A DNA stretch of 64,000 nucleotides from Tolypeutes matacus (taxonomy: Eukaryota > Chordata > Mammalia > Cingulata > Chlamyphoridae), in NCBI GenBank assembly GCA_026826555.1, contig JAKSZT010000142.1, forward strand, positions 388,075-452,074, given 5' to 3'. Positions 44,569 through 63,734 of the stretch are shown piece after piece. A program made the translations under genes and the position numbers. Within the stretch, counting starts at the first letter, position 1, and each line of letters opens with the position of its first letter. The notes under the pieces were generated by a model. It did not search any database. It was not told the DNA's origin and was given only the letters and a program-made list of their open reading frames with translations.

Positions 44569-46260
44569 TCATGATTGCCAAAAGATGGAAACAACCCAGA
44601 TGTCCATCAACCAATGAATGAATAAACTGGTATATACACAATGGAATATTATGCAGCTGTAAGAAGAAATGACGTCATGAAGCATATGACAATATGGCTG
44701 AACCTGGAGGACATATTGTTGAGTGAAGCAAGCCAGACACTAAAGGACAAATATGGTATGATTGCCCTATTATATGAACTAAATATATTGTATAACCTCA
44801 TGGAATTAATAACTTGAATGTGGGTCTCCAGAATATAGAAGAGAGTTAGAGAATGGAAAGCTGAGGGCAGAACTTGTGCAGAACTGTGCAGAATTGGTAA
44901 AAAAGGATGTGTGTTAATCTTTGGAAATGAATAGAAAAGATGAAAGTACAACATAATGAGACTCATTTTTTCCTCCATTAGCAGTGCTATTATATGGGTA
45001 TGACAGTAGTTGAAAGGGACTAAGGTCATGTAAATTACTAAAAGGAAAGCTTAAAAATGTAACATGAAACTGTATAGCATAGTAAAGCCTCATGTGAAAT
45101 ATGAATATGGGTAATATTGCAAAAATAATACTGTTTTTCTTTGAAACTGAACAAATGTATGTTAATGTTACAAGATGTTAATATCAGACCCAAAAAAAAC
45201 CATTATGCTAAGTAAACGAGACCAGACAAAAAGTACTATATATTGTATGATTCTACTTATATAAAATATAAATCAATTTATAAAGATTTAATTAGATTAG
45301 TGGTTATATAGGGCTGGAAAAGGATAGAGGGATTGAGAGGTGACTGTTAAGGGGTGTGGAGTTTTTGTTTTTGGAGTAATGAAATTGTTCTAAATTTTTT
45401 GTGGTGATGAATGCACAACTGTGATTATACTAAAAGCCATTAATTACACCATTTGGATAGATTGTATGGTATATATCTCAATAAAATTGCTTTTAAATAA
45501 ATAAGCAAGAATAGCCAGAAATAGCAGCTATGTACAACAGAGGAAGCATATAGAGATTGAAAGGTGATGAATTTGTCTGTTTTTTGTTTATTATTATTAT
45601 TATTGAAATAATGAAAATGCTGTAATAATTATTGAAGTGATGAATGCACAACTATGTGATAATACTGAATACCATTTGTAGCCATCTGGCAATTTGATGT
45701 AATTATGAATTCCAAAAATATAATTGGATCATGCTTGTAAACTGATCTGTTAATCTGGGCATGATTACGTTATGATTAGGGCATTCATTGACTGGGCCAC
45801 ATCAGCAGGGCGTTGAGCCCCACCCCTTGGTGGGTGGGGGAATTGAATATAAAAGGCAAGGCAAAGGACAGAGGAGGCAGTTTTTGAGAAGCAGTTTTGA
45901 TGTTGGAGAGAAGGCCCCAGGAGAAGAGAAGTGAGCCGTTCACCTGATAGTCTACAGTTGACCTTGTGGAGGAACCAGAAGAGCTAAGCCCGGAGAGAAA
46001 CGCAGTCCCAGGAAGAGAGGCACCCAAGAAGCCTGAACCCTGGCAAACATCGGCAGCTGTCTTGCTCCAACACGTGGCAATGGACTTTGGTGAGAGAAGA
46101 AACTTAATGCTTTAAGCCCTGGTATCTGTGTGGACTTCCACCCCAAATAAATACCCTTTATAAAGACCAACCCATTTTTGGTATTTCACATTAGAACCAC
46201 TTTGGATGGATTGTATGCTTTATTAATATATATCAATAAAATTGATTTGTTTTAAAAAAG
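44569..46260 (+). mobile_element. 5'-truncated L1 with solo LTR inside
   Basis: Starts in the ORF2 end ('catgattgccaaaagatgga', 'caatggaatattatgcagct') and runs through a 3' UTR homologous to that of the 31.2-39.6 kb L1, ending 'aaaattgatttgttttaaaa'. Flanked by 'aagagtcttttaa' (44556-44568, 46272-46284). Inserted in the older L1. Confidence 0.88.
45676..46190 (+). mobile_element. MaLR-like solo LTR, 3' end merged with host L1
   Basis: Has 'ggcaatttgatgtaattatg', 'gagccccaccccttggtggg', 'tcttgctccaacacgtggca', 'ccccaaataaatacccttta' and 'ggtatttcacattag'. The expected terminal 'ggctgactaataca' is missing: sequence passes from LTR 'accactttgg' straight into the L1 3' UTR word 'ctttggatggattgtatg', implying a small deletion through shared 'ctttgg'. 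Confidence 0.8.
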
Positions 46261-46715
46261 ACCAGAATTTAAAGAGTCTTTTAAGCAGTCATGCCCTTTG
46301 ACCCAAGAAGTTTGCTTCAGGAATCTGTCCTAAAGAACTGATGTAGAAAAAAAAAACTGATGCCTGTACAGAATGTTCATCTCAATAATGAAAATAAGAT
46401 GATAAACAATATGCAGAGAGATTTAAAATATTTCTAAGGAATTTTTGGAGACGTGTGGAATAGTTCATGATAAAATACTAAATGAAAAAAAAAAACAAGA
46501 TAAAAATGTATGTTTACTAAATAATCTTAAATAGCATACTGTAGAAAGCTGTACATGGATGGAGTAAAGACAGGAAGGAAATATTTTCACCAATCAACAT
46601 GTTAACAGATATCTCTGGGTAGTGAGACTATTGATTTTGTCTCTTATTCTTTTCTGTGTTTTCCAAATGTTTCGCAATGAACATATACTACTTTTATAAC
46701 CTGAAAGAAAAAAGG

Positions 46716-47215
46716 CCAGTGTTTGGTTTTTTGTTTTTTTTTTAAGAAAACTTAGAAATCACAAGAGTTAGGAGAGAGTATAACTAATGTTTGGTACATC
46801 TTCAGCTTTTTATAGAGGAAAGCAAAGCCAGAACATTCAAATGACTTGCTTCAAAACACAGTGACAGAGCCAGGATTGCAAATCAGCTCTCCAGAGACCA
46901 ATCCTTGTTCTTCCTTTTATCTGTACCACTACTAACATTAAATGTTTAAATAAAAACTCTTATTTCTCAAGTCAGATATAATATCTTAAAGGAATGAGAC
47001 TCTCATTTTTAACTCCATTAGCAATAACATTGGTAAGGGCATTGAAAGACAGATAAAAGAGAAGGACCCAGGATGGAGCACATCTTCCCCAGGTGTCAGA
47101 AGAAACTCTCTCAAGGGTTTTGACTTTCTGCAAGCTTCGATCTACAGCTGTTTTATCCATTCCACAGTTTTATGGCATTGGAATGGTTCTCTGGGTGAAC
47201 TTTCTGGGGGAGTCC
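46716..47215. other. Intergenic; MIR-like piece 46810-46905 (minus)
   Basis: 'cagtgacagagccaggattg' and 'tttatagaggaaagcaaagc' resemble a MIR on the minus strand. Otherwise unique. Confidence 0.5.
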
Positions 47216-47223
47216 TACTAGAG

Positions 47224-47416
47224 CAGGGGTTCTTAACCTTTTTTGTACCACAGACCCCTTTGCCAGTCAGGTGAAAACCATGGATCCTTTACTAAGTCCA
47301 CACTATACTGTGTATTATTTAATAAATATATCACACCCACACCAACTCATCCCCACAAGAGTACTGTTTTCTTAAATTTAAATTTAAGCTCACAGACCCC
47401 TTGTTAAGAACCCCTG
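47224..47416. mobile_element. hAT-type MITE with perfect ends
   Basis: 193 bp bounded by 14-bp perfect terminal inverted repeats, CAGGGGTTCTTAAC (47224-47237) and its complement (47403-47416), and by a perfect 8-bp duplication 'tactagag' (47216-47223, 47417-47424). 8-bp duplications and CAG-type termini are the hAT signature. Inside, 'ccacagacccctttgccagt' and 'cacagaccccttg' echo each other near the ends. No transposase. Confidence 0.93.
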
Positions 47417-47689
47417 TACTAGAGAGATCGCAGAGCTCTTTCCTATTTCCACTGCCAATTATAATTAGTGAAACGCTATCAGCCAATAAACACTCCACCT
47501 GCAAAAACTTCTGGGTCAATTCTGCTATATTCTATAGTTAATTTGGGGTGAAAGTAATTCTATCATCAAAATAAGCTTCAGTTAGTTTTGCCTTTAAACC
47601 ATCAAAATAGCGTGGTTTTTCCCTATTAGTCCTTCAGTGGATGGCCATCTTGCCCAGAGAATAAGGCTCTTATTCTTCAGCCTGGAATC

Positions 47690-48075
47690 AGAGCCCTAAA
47701 TAATCCAGTCCCTCTGAGCCTTACCTCTAGCTACTTCCATTTATGATTTCAATTTAATCACTTCAATGATTGCTGTACACATATGCAAATTTGCCTGTAT
47801 ATAATGCCTTCTGCCACACCCTCTCCACCTACCTTTCCTCTGAGATCTAATTCAAGTCTCAACCATCCATTTCCAGTCCCCACCCCCAGTATTAGTTTTC
47901 TACTGAACTCTTCACTGAGCTCATATCTCATCCTTCAAGACTAAGCTCAAAGTTTTCTATGAAACTTTCCCTAACCACCCCAAACCCAGTGTACACAATC
48001 TGTCCCTCTTTGGGCTCCTACAACATGTGGTTTGTACCTATTTAATGCTGCCTTATATTACAGTTAATGGTTTTA
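47690..48075 (+). repeat. L2 LINE 3' fragment
   Basis: 'ttcaagactaagctcaaagt', 'gaaactttccctaaccaccc' and 'ggctcctacaacatgtgg' follow the L2 3' region. Diverged. Confidence 0.65.
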
Positions 48076-49130
48076 TAGATCTCCTTTAAATTTGGGGGGC
48101 ATGTGAGAAAAAAACACCACCTTTATATTCACCCATTTTAACATCCACTTACTGTGAGCCTTATACAAAGAGATATTCAATAACTTGATTAAATAAGCCA
48201 CCCCATTAGATCAGAGTTATAACTGTATGTATATCCCCAGGATACAGATACCTCACTCTCTTAGAGCCAGCTCCCTTGGAGACAAAAACAGATGGTATCA
48301 GATAGTCTAAAGGTCCAGAGGAGGGTGGAGGTACAAACAGCTGATGAAAGGAAGGGTGATGACAGGCGTGTCCCCCCCCACACAAGGTTGCTTTGTCTTT
48401 GTGCTGGGCTCAGCTAAGCAGGCCAACTGCCGAAGAAAAGATAGTTTGAAAGAGTCCTCAAAGGCTTCCTGTCCAAAATACCTCCTCCATATTATACCAC
48501 AAATAATTGAAATGTCACCACTAATGAAGACTCATCCAGCGCTGTTCTCTCTCAATAGGCCTGGGAGGGTAGTGTGGTAGATTAATTTCAAACATGCCAG
48601 CCTGCTGAATGCAAGTTGGTAAGTGAAGATAACAGTATTGTGAGCCAGCCAAGGGTAAAGCCTGGATGGCAGGGAGGTTTTGACCAAGCAGAAGTGAATA
48701 GAAAAAGACTGGTGTCAAAAAAACGAAGCAGTGGGAATGAAGAAGGTACTCAGAGAGAAGTTGGATATGAACCAACTTCACAGGTTTGCCTGGGGCTGGC
48801 AGGAATCTCATCAGGAGTGGGATGGCTGGCAGCAGAGAAAGTGGGATTCACCACTGCATTGTCAGGAGGGGAGGAGAATGTGGTTACCATTAATTATGGC
48901 AGTGGTTACAGAAGAGTGTGGGAAAGAAGAAAAGTAAGAGTACGTATGATTAGGACCTTTAAATAGGAAGTGGCAACTAAGGAGATCAGTGAACTAATTT
49001 GGATATTCATGCAAGAACAGACGGAATAAAACAATCAGAAGGAAAAGAGGTAAGCACAAGACATGTCATCTCACAGTTTTTCATGCCAATCTTGGCCTGT
49101 GCCCTAGACTCATTCCAAGTTACACAAAAA
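48076..49130. other. Intergenic, 3' flank of PNP
   Basis: Unique DNA. The 116-codon open stretch at 48616-48966 shows no domain or motif and is probably chance. Confidence 0.45.
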
Positions 49131-49150
49131 TGAAATTATACATCTTTCTC

Positions 49151-49156
49151 TTTATT
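49151..49156 (-). terminator. PNP: PNP poly(A) signal AATAAA
   Basis: First AATAAA on the minus strand after the PNP stop codon, giving a 3' UTR of roughly 400-425 nt. No competing signal lies between it and the stop. Confidence 0.75.
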
Positions 49157-49553
49157 TTTAAAGCATAGAGTTAAAGTCAAAGAGATATTGGTCTGGTCCT
49201 TGTGTGATCTCCAGAATTGAGCCCCAGGAATGTAAGAGCATCACTTTTGAGTTAGTAGCAGTTGCAGTGCCAAGTTTGAAGGCCCAAGTCAAATCATGGG
49301 CAAATCTACCGATATATGGAAGGGCATGGGCTCCAGCTCTGGAGGATCAACAAGGGTGGAAACTCCTTTGAGAAGATAAATGAGTCCAAATAGGCCTGCC
49401 ACCAGAAGGATCTGGTGAGAAGTGGAGAAGGTGAAGGAGAGGGATCCTACTCTCTTTTCTGCTACTACTTAAGAGCAGAGGCAGGTGACCCCAACAAGGT
49501 AGCAGCTACTTGGATCCCATAGTGGAGTGGCTGGCTACACACTCCCAGGGTGG

Positions 49554-56866
<7,313 letters not shown>

Positions 56867-56877
<11 letters not shown>

Positions 56878-56955
56878 GGTCCCGCCTGCGCCTTCTCGGT
56901 GAGTCAGCCGTACTCTGCTCCGCTAGGCTGTGGTTGTCGGGTGTGACTGGCACAA
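56867..56955 (-). CDS. PNP: PNP exon 1 (5' UTR + first 11 coding nt)
   Basis: ATG at 56877-56875 in the context 'gggaccatgg', followed by GAG AAA GA and donor GTGAGG. It codes M-E-K and two bases of residue 4. The exon 5' end, about 56955, is inferred from the TATA box at 56987-56982. A TGAGTCA AP-1-like word lies in the UTR at 56900-56906. Confidence 0.9.
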
Positions 56956-56981
56956 TTAGTGCGCTGCTCACTAGGCGCTGG

Positions 56982-57015
56982 TTTATATCCCCAAGCCGAG
57001 TGGAACTCAGCCAAT
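56982..57015 (-). promoter_or_regulatory. PNP: PNP core promoter: TATA box and inverted CCAAT box
   Basis: TATAAA on the minus strand at 56987-56982 ('ggatataaacc') and a CCAAT box in inverted orientation at 57011-57015, about 25 nt further upstream. Both sit just 5' of the inferred exon 1 in a GC-rich stretch. Human PNP is also known to have a TATA plus inverted CCAAT arrangement. Confidence 0.85.
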
Positions 57016-57322
57016 GGCAGCCAAGCACTCGAGCCGGCCCCATCTCATGGTGACACACCCTGATTTAATCGCGGAAGGCTGGGCTGCAAAGTCAATGTTA
57101 ATTCCTCCTCCCAGCCCTGAACTCTTTCCCTTCGGAGGCATCCAGAGTTGAGGCACCACGCTTATTCCTATCCTCAGGCCCGGGGTTTCCAGCAACCTGG
57201 CCTTTGAGGAAGGGGCCTGGAAGCCAGGAGGAGAGCTCCGCGAGGAGAGACACCCCCGCCCCCACCCCCACCCCCCAGCGATCTATCTGCAACCCCATTC
57301 TGGGTTGTTAATACTGCAAACC

Positions 57323-57473
57323 CGGGAAGCGGCTGTGGCTCAATCAGTGGGGCTCCCGTTTGCCATATGGGGGGGCCAAGCCCGCCCGGGCGGCGTGGCT
57401 GGCTGACCCAGCGAGCACGGGCAGCAAGGGGGGGATAAATTAATAAATAAATAAAATCTTTAAAAAAAAAAAA
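57323..57473 (+). mobile_element. DAS-like SINE lacking its B box
   Basis: Head 'gggaagcggctgtggctcaa' is intact, but the segment holding the B box is missing: 'gccatatgggggggccaagc' jumps into the body. Tail (AAAT)n and poly-A present. Perfect 13-bp duplication 'aatactgcaaacc' (57310-57322, 57474-57486). Lies about 450 bp upstream of the PNP start codon. Confidence 0.93.
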
Positions 57474-57486
57474 AATACTGCAAACC

Positions 57487-58875
57487 GTGAAGGATTTCAA
57501 AAGAGAAAATTGCAAACCTTAGATGGGGCAACTCCAGAATAAATTAAGTGAGCCTGTGTCTGAGTTGCTTACAGAACAAGAAGGCGGGGTCTGGCAACAG
57601 TGCAGACCTGGAGGCTACAGTATTTGGAAAAGTGCTGAGGTTTAAATCCAGGCCCAGATGAGGGGAAGAAAAAGTTTAGGGGCAAGAATTCCTGGTCCTA
57701 GACACAGAAAAAGGGGGTGGGGGTGGGAGGATGTTACAAATAATCCCTTGATTTAGTCAATACTGGATCCAAGCAACCCAGAAAACTAACAGAACCACAC
57801 GATATATAATGTCTTTATAAGACTTCAGCTATTTCCTCCCCACTTTCACAAGTTTCATCAACCCGACATCAAATCACAAATGAATGGCCCTGTCCCCTAT
57901 TGGAATTCTCTCTCCTTGTTCCCACTCATGAATTCTAATCTTCCCTGTTTGCCATTTACCACCCCCACCCCACCCCAGCTTGTTTTCCTATCCTGTTTCT
58001 GTCTCATTCGCTTTACAAATATTTATGTGCTAGAACTGTTCTGGAGCTAGGAACACAAGAGTAAAGGCAAGCAAAACTGGAGGGCGGGGCTGAGAGGGGC
58101 GACATTGTGTATAAAGAACTGAGTCCAGTGCCCAATAATGATTCATCCTATTTACTGTTATCAGGTTAGTTATTATTATTATTGTCTTTATTCATCCAGT
58201 AATTTTACCAAAGGCAACAATGGAATGACCTGAGTAAAATTTCAATTTTGTAATGAGACTATGAAGATTTGAAACATTAAAAATGTAATTTTTAAATGAT
58301 GGATAAGATTAACCACAAGTGAAAATTTGCCGAAGGAAGTATCTACCAATGTGTGACTACTAAAGGGGTTTTTTTGTTTTTGTTTTTGTTTTTTTTTTGG
58401 AGGGGGGGGGGTTAATACCCTAATTCCAACCCAGTTTACCCAAAAGACAGGATTAGAATGTGATTATATATAAATTCAAACCTAATCAATTTATTTTAAT
58501 GTATTCTGTCTAAAGCAAAATCTGGACTATATCTACATAAGGGAAATTGGGGGCAAGGCTCAGCCTTAAGTAGTGTTTCTCCTGTGTCATGGCAGGGGGT
58601 GGGGGATGTCTGGTAGATATAAACATTTCAGTTAGCAAAGAAATGTACTTTTATGTCACAGGCAAGGACGGTTTATGAGGGCACACCTTGCCTAGGTGAC
58701 ATAATCTTCAGAATTACACAATATACTTTACTCTGAATTCAAGTTCACTTTCAACTTTCTAATCTCTTTAATATCTTCTAATCCCCTCATCCCTTTAATT
58801 CCCTACTCACCAATTGCCCTGAGAAAAGACTGTCCTATGAGGCCCAGCAGGCCTCCTCAAAGCACATTTATATCT
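57487..58875. other. Intergenic, upstream flank of PNP
   Basis: Unique DNA. 'cattcgctttacaaatattt' followed by 'gtgctagaactgttctggag' at about 58005-58060 looks like an L2/MIR-type fossil. T-rich and G-run tracts lie at 58370-58410. No exon recognised. Confidence 0.5.
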
Positions 58876-59143
58876 CTCTCTTTTTTTTTAAGATTTATTT
58901 TATTTATTTATCCCCCACTCCCTTGACGCTTGTGCTTGCTGTCAGTTCTCTGTGTCCATTTGCTGCACGTTTTTCTGTGTCTGCTTGTCTCCTTTGTTGC
59001 TGTGCTAGCTCTCCGCAGGCTCAAGCCGTCAGCTCTTCGAGGGCACAGGCCAGCTTGCCTTCACCAGGAGGCCCCGGGAATCGAACCCAGGGCCTCCCAT
59101 ATAATAGACGGGAGCCCCATCACTTGAGCCACATCCGTTTCCC
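58876..59143 (-). mobile_element. Long DAS-like SINE, minus
   Basis: Poly-T plus (ATTT)n, body complement ('tgtgtctgcttgtctccttt'), B-box complement 'gggaatcgaacccagggcc' and A-box complement 'acttgagccacatccg'. Duplication 'cacatttatatct' (58863-58875) and 'cacatctatatct' (59144-59156). Confidence 0.93.
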
Positions 59144-59156
59144 CACATCTATATCT

Positions 59157-59955
59157 TGTGGTCTATCAAGCAAGAGTGCAAAGTTCTAGTTTACACTGAA
59201 CCCTATCTGGGATCCCCATCCTAAGCATATATTCTCTGATGGCATCTCTTACTGCTTTCCCCAGTTGGTTTTGAAACTCTAAATGAGCACAGATTGAGCC
59301 ATTGTGTACCTGTATGTATTCCCTGGACTGTGAACACTGGAATTCAGCAGCTTTTCAATGACCAAATATATGAAATGTCCATTAATTCTCTTTGGGCCAT
59401 CTCAAGCTAAATCCTAATACCCTATTCCTTTACAACTCTTTAGATCTGTTTTCAACACCCAGACCATAGGTTTCTAATTTCTCAGTTCACTGTGCCCTTG
59501 GTAGCTCAGCAATTTCTTCACATAAAATTTACACAAAAATTGAAGGTAAATATACTTTTATTTTAATCTTAAATAGCCAAAAATGGTTGCTAATGGGATG
59601 ATGTGCCTATTGGGCACTGCACAACTTCTCAAACCTTGGATTCAGCCACTGCTACCCTCGTTTCTTATTCATGCTGATTTTCACTCCCCTTTTATTGGAG
59701 AGACCTCTTGAAACCTAGCTTTGTAAAGATATTTTATCATCAAAAGGAATGTAGCACAATCTAATGTTCAGTAGTTTTCTACCTCAAACTAGTAGTTTGC
59801 AAAGTATACAAGATGGGTCAAATATTGCTCTGGTTCCCTTTAAATTTTAAAATGTCCCATGGTGCCTCTGTGAGTTCTCACCTTGGTGTAGAGCTCATGA
59901 ACCATGGTCCCAAGCCTTCTATGCCACCACATCCATGAACCTGTAGTGTAAATGA
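59157..59955. other. Intergenic, nothing recognised
   Basis: Unique DNA without coding evidence. Confidence 0.45.
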
Positions 59956-59959
59956 GTGG

Positions 59960-60195
59960 GCTTAGCAAACTATGTATATAAAGTCCAGCTACATGCCTTG
60001 CAAGCTGTGTGATCTTAGAAGTAATAAAGTTCCCACTATCCCTGTTTATTCCTTTGTAAAATCACCATTTTACAATAATCACAATAATAGTACCTACTAT
60101 TAGTGCAAGGATTATATAAAATATTTAAGTGTTTAAATAAATGCCTGGCATTGTAATAAGCATATAGTAAATGTTGACTATTATTATTATTCCCC
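59960..60195 (+). repeat. MIR SINE
   Basis: 'caagctgtgtgatcttagaa', 'ataatagtacctactattag', 'aatgcctggcattgtaataa' and a 3' 'gtaaatgttgactattatta' follow the MIR consensus. Confidence 0.8.
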
Positions 60196-60299
60196 AATGT
60201 CTTTTTTCCTTTTTGATCTTTTCTAGACCCACCTAATCATGAATTGGATCCAAAGAAAAACTGGAGGTACATCCAGCCCACCAGCACTGATCCTAGTCC

Positions 60300-60440
60300 C
60301 ACACTGTCCAAAGCAATAGCCACTTGCCACATGTGGCTATTTAAATATTAAATTAATTAAAATAAAACAAAATAAAAATTCGGTTCCTTGGTCATGCTAG
60401 CCACAGGTGGCTAGTGGTTACCATATTGCATAGCACAGAA
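60300..60440. repeat. hAT-like MITE remnant
   Basis: 'gccacttgccacatgtggct' near the left end is echoed by 'gccacaggtggctagtggtt' near the right, and the ends 'ctgtccaaagcaatag' and 'attgcatagcacag' form a poor inverted repeat. This fits a known family of short Charlie-type elements. Confidence 0.55.
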
Positions 60441-61375
60441 CACCCTCAGTTCCAATGATCACACACACAGGAAGACTGTACCCCAAAAGGCAAAAAACTA
60501 TAGCACAGGAAGAACATGGAACACAGATTACTGAAGCCAAGGGAGCAAAGGCTCAGTGTAATTAACATAAACTAATCCCTTAAAACTAGACCACACAATA
60601 TCCCAGCCCATGCAACTCCCCCCACTTCCCCTACCACCCCTTATCTTGGTTAGCTTACTTTATGCATTACCTGAAACATTCATTGCCCTAAGAATGGAGT
60701 AAAGGTACTGTGGTGTTTTCACAGTCTGAATACCATACTAAGAAAGAGCTGATGATAGTAAAATCCCACCTCAGAAAAGAGAAAGGAGAAATAGGATGTG
60801 TGAAATGTGTGAAAAAAGGGAAGTCAAATTATGACACTGTGGGTCACAGCAGCCAGGCAGATCTATTTCCCACCCCATTCTCTGCCCATCCATGCAGCGT
60901 ACTAGTTACTGGTTGTATGGAAGCCTGAAAAAAAAAAAAATGCATCCAGGTCTTTGCTGTTTCCTCCCTTGTGTCTTCCATAACTTGAGTTCTCTCAATC
61001 TAAGTGGGAAGACTTTACCTCACAAGAAAAGCCAGGAAATACTTAAGACACCCAGTATGAAGAGTAATATCGAAAATCTTTACCAACCAATATCGGCCAT
61101 AAGCAACCAATGCCAACTACACTGGAGTGCCCTGTCAGAATATCCATCCTGCCTGGGACTGCAGCAGCTAGTATTGCTCACTACACAGAAAATTTACCCC
61201 AAGATGGGAGCTTAAGTTAATTAATTTGTTCCTATAATAGCCATTTATCAAGCAACTTCTCTGTGCCAGGTCGTGGGCATCAGAAAGATCCCAAGCACTT
61301 TGAACTCTGCCACCTCTGTGCTTATGCCACTTTCAATCTGCCTAGAAGATGATGTGGGTGCAAAAGCACTAACCA
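60441..61375. other. Intergenic, nothing recognised
   Basis: Open stretches at 60710-60928 and 60892-61215 overlap, show no motifs and lack splice or promoter context. Confidence 0.45.
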
Positions 61376-61379
61376 TGAG

Positions 61380-61565
61380 TCAGAAGACCTAGACTTTTAG
61401 TCCCATTTCAATCTCTCACTTAGCATAAGTGACTCTACCTTACAGGGCCTCAGTTTTCACATCTGCAAAATAAGGTTAGTCCTGCCTTTCCTGTCCACCT
61501 TACCATGGATTTTGAATTCAAATGAGTGCTTTATTAAATGTGAGCAAATTACAAATATTAGATAT
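61380..61565 (+). repeat. MIR SINE
   Basis: 'gtcagaagacctagactttt', 'gggcctcagttttcacatct' and 'gcaaaataaggttagt' in MIR order. Confidence 0.75.
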
Positions 61566-61569
61566 TATT

Positions 61570-62669
61570 ATTACTTTCTGTATTTCTCTGCCTATTGAAA
61601 TCCTACTCAAGACAGTTCAAGCCCAAGTCACACTTGTGCAATAACATATTAACTTCTCCTTAGATTTTTGACGTCTTCTCTGGATGTTCTGGCTAGAAAT
61701 TATCTCTTCTTTCCCTGAATCTGTATTAAACTGTTTAATTTGTTTGTTATAAAGCATGTGATCATGAATTTCTAATGTGAATATTTTTAATGTATTAAAA
61801 GAAAAATATTGATATTTAGTGCTGTTAATTTTTTAGTTGTTTACTTATGCCTCCTAATCCAGAATATAAGTTTCTTTAAAGAAATGCTTTATGGAGTGTC
61901 ATTCACATAAAGTAGATATTTAATAAATATTCGCAGATTATTGCTTCCTGAAATTCTACCCATTTGTGGTAGGTTGAGAAACATGGTCACACTATTTCAC
62001 AGCTCCTCCCATCGAGGGGTGAAATCTATTTCCCCACATGCTTAAATATGCATAGGCCTTATGACTTGCTATGACCAGCAATAGAATGTGGTAAAAATGA
62101 AGTTGTGCTAGTGCTGGAGCTCAGGTCTGAAGATGCCTTGCAGCTTTCCCTTTCACCCTCTTGGCCCATCCCCCAAAGGACCATATGCTATAAAGAAGCC
62201 CAGCCAAGTTAGCATACACAATTCCCAGACATATGACTGAGGCCATCTTGGACCATTCACTTGTTTCCAGTCACCACTTGACTGTACTCTCATGAGTAAG
62301 CCCAAATTCACTAAAAGTACTACCCACCCAAACCACAGAATCATGAGAAAAATTAATAAATCACTTTAAGCCACTATGTTTGGGGATTGTTTATTACACA
62401 GTAATAAATAATGGAAGGCCAACCAGAAGAGGTATTCCTCTCCCCTATGCTGATAAGATTTCTTGCACCTCTTTTATAGTGGTTATTGTAAATTACCTTC
62501 TTTTCTGAGCATTTATCTTCTGACCATTATCAGACAGTAATGTCACTGAGGGTGAGACAGAATTTTTTGATCACAGATTCCACCCAAAGTACACTGCCCA
62601 GAACACTATATGAAGTAGATGATTATACCAGTTGCAAAATGAGTAATGGCTCCTTCCAAGAAAGTCTTG
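61570..62669. other. Intergenic, nothing recognised
   Basis: AT-rich unique DNA. Parts around 62000-62400 resemble an old LTR or MER-type repeat, but without clear ends. Confidence 0.4.
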
Positions 62670-62674
62670 GAAGT

Positions 62675-63103
62675 TGTGGTGGTTTGGAGCTATGTACCCC
62701 AGAAAAACATGTTCTTAAACTTAATCCATACCTGTGGTTATGAACCCTTGTAAATAGGGCCTTTTGATGAGGTTACTGCAGGTAAGGTGCAGCCCAGAAT
62801 GGGTTTTAATCTTATTACTGAAGGTCTTATAAGGAAGATCGCAGGAAAAGAAAAAAGCCACGAGGGAGCAGCTGAAAGTCAACAGAATCCAGAAAAGAAG
62901 ACAGAGGCCAGGAGAGGCCACATTGCTCTGTGATAGAAAAGCCAAGACCAAGGATCTCCGGCAGCCAGCCCCAAAATGCCAGTCTTTGGGAAGAGTCCTT
63001 AATTTGGACTCTTCTTAGCCTCAAAATTGTAAGCCAATAAATTTCCATTGTTTAAGCCAACCCATTGCATGTTATTTGTTTTAGCAATGAGGAAACTAAA
63101 ACA
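62675..63103 (+). mobile_element. MaLR-like solo LTR (TGTGGTGGTTTGG type)
   Basis: 429 bp from 'tgtggtggtttggagctatg' to 'aggaaactaaaaca', with AATAAA in 'gccaataaatttccattg' at about 63036. Flanks 'gaagt' (62670-62674) and 'gaact' (63104-63108) form a 5-bp duplication with one mismatch, as expected for MaLR/ERVL elements. Confidence 0.85.
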
Positions 63104-63108
63104 GAACT

Positions 63109-63734
63109 CAAGTCCCAAAGATGAAGTACATAAGAGCACTTAGAAACACTGCACTTCCCTTCCTCTCTAAACCCTTTTCCACACCTATTTGAGTGGAGGT
63201 TAGTCTGGGATTAAAAGGGAGCTACTACAGGACATATTCAAGTTACTCCATCATACCTTTCCTTCAGTGCTTCACATACCTGTCAGAGAGGACATTCTTC
63301 CTCTTAGTTAACATTTCTTCTCTAGCCACACTCCCTCTACATCCTTATATTTAACCTATAACAAAAGTCCAGACTACTGAAAAAATAAACCATTCTACTC
63401 ATCCATCTCTCTAAGACCCTTGGTACTATACCCAATTCTCCATCTCTCCCCCCGGTTTTATACAGATAAAAATCAGATTAAAATGAACATAAACCTTGCC
63501 TTTGATAAGGGTGGGAGCAATCATAAAAGGATAATTTAGAGAATGTATGTGTAACAAGGGTGCAAATAATGAACCCTATTTCAATACCAGAGTGAATGCT
63601 TGAATATCTGTGTGCCAGTAACAGAAGAAAGAGCAGCAATCTGGCTTGTTGCTCTGTCAGGCTATAGCCCCTCTCTAGATTCCCTAGTTTTGGGGGTGGC
63701 TTTTATCTGTGAGACCTAACTGGTAAAAGGACAC
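63109..63734. other. Intergenic, nothing recognised
   Basis: Unique DNA without coding or repeat evidence. Confidence 0.45.

Larger units (their letters stand above)
41990..46715 (+). repeat. Old L1 (L1M-like) ORF2, split by later elements
   Basis: Pieces at about 41990-42360, 43390-44555 and 46285-46715 line up as consecutive plus-strand L1 ORF2: 'gaattctttttaatagcaac', 'tacctggattgaaagactca', 'atcatgcctttgacccaaga'-like words and a tail. The gaps are filled by a minus-strand L1 3' UTR plus SINE (42363-43388) and a younger L1 (44569-46260). Heavily diverged. Confidence 0.7.

Noticed and set aside
48616..48966. 116-codon plus-strand frame near the PNP 3' end
   Set aside because: No motif, no splice or promoter context, low-complexity basic end.
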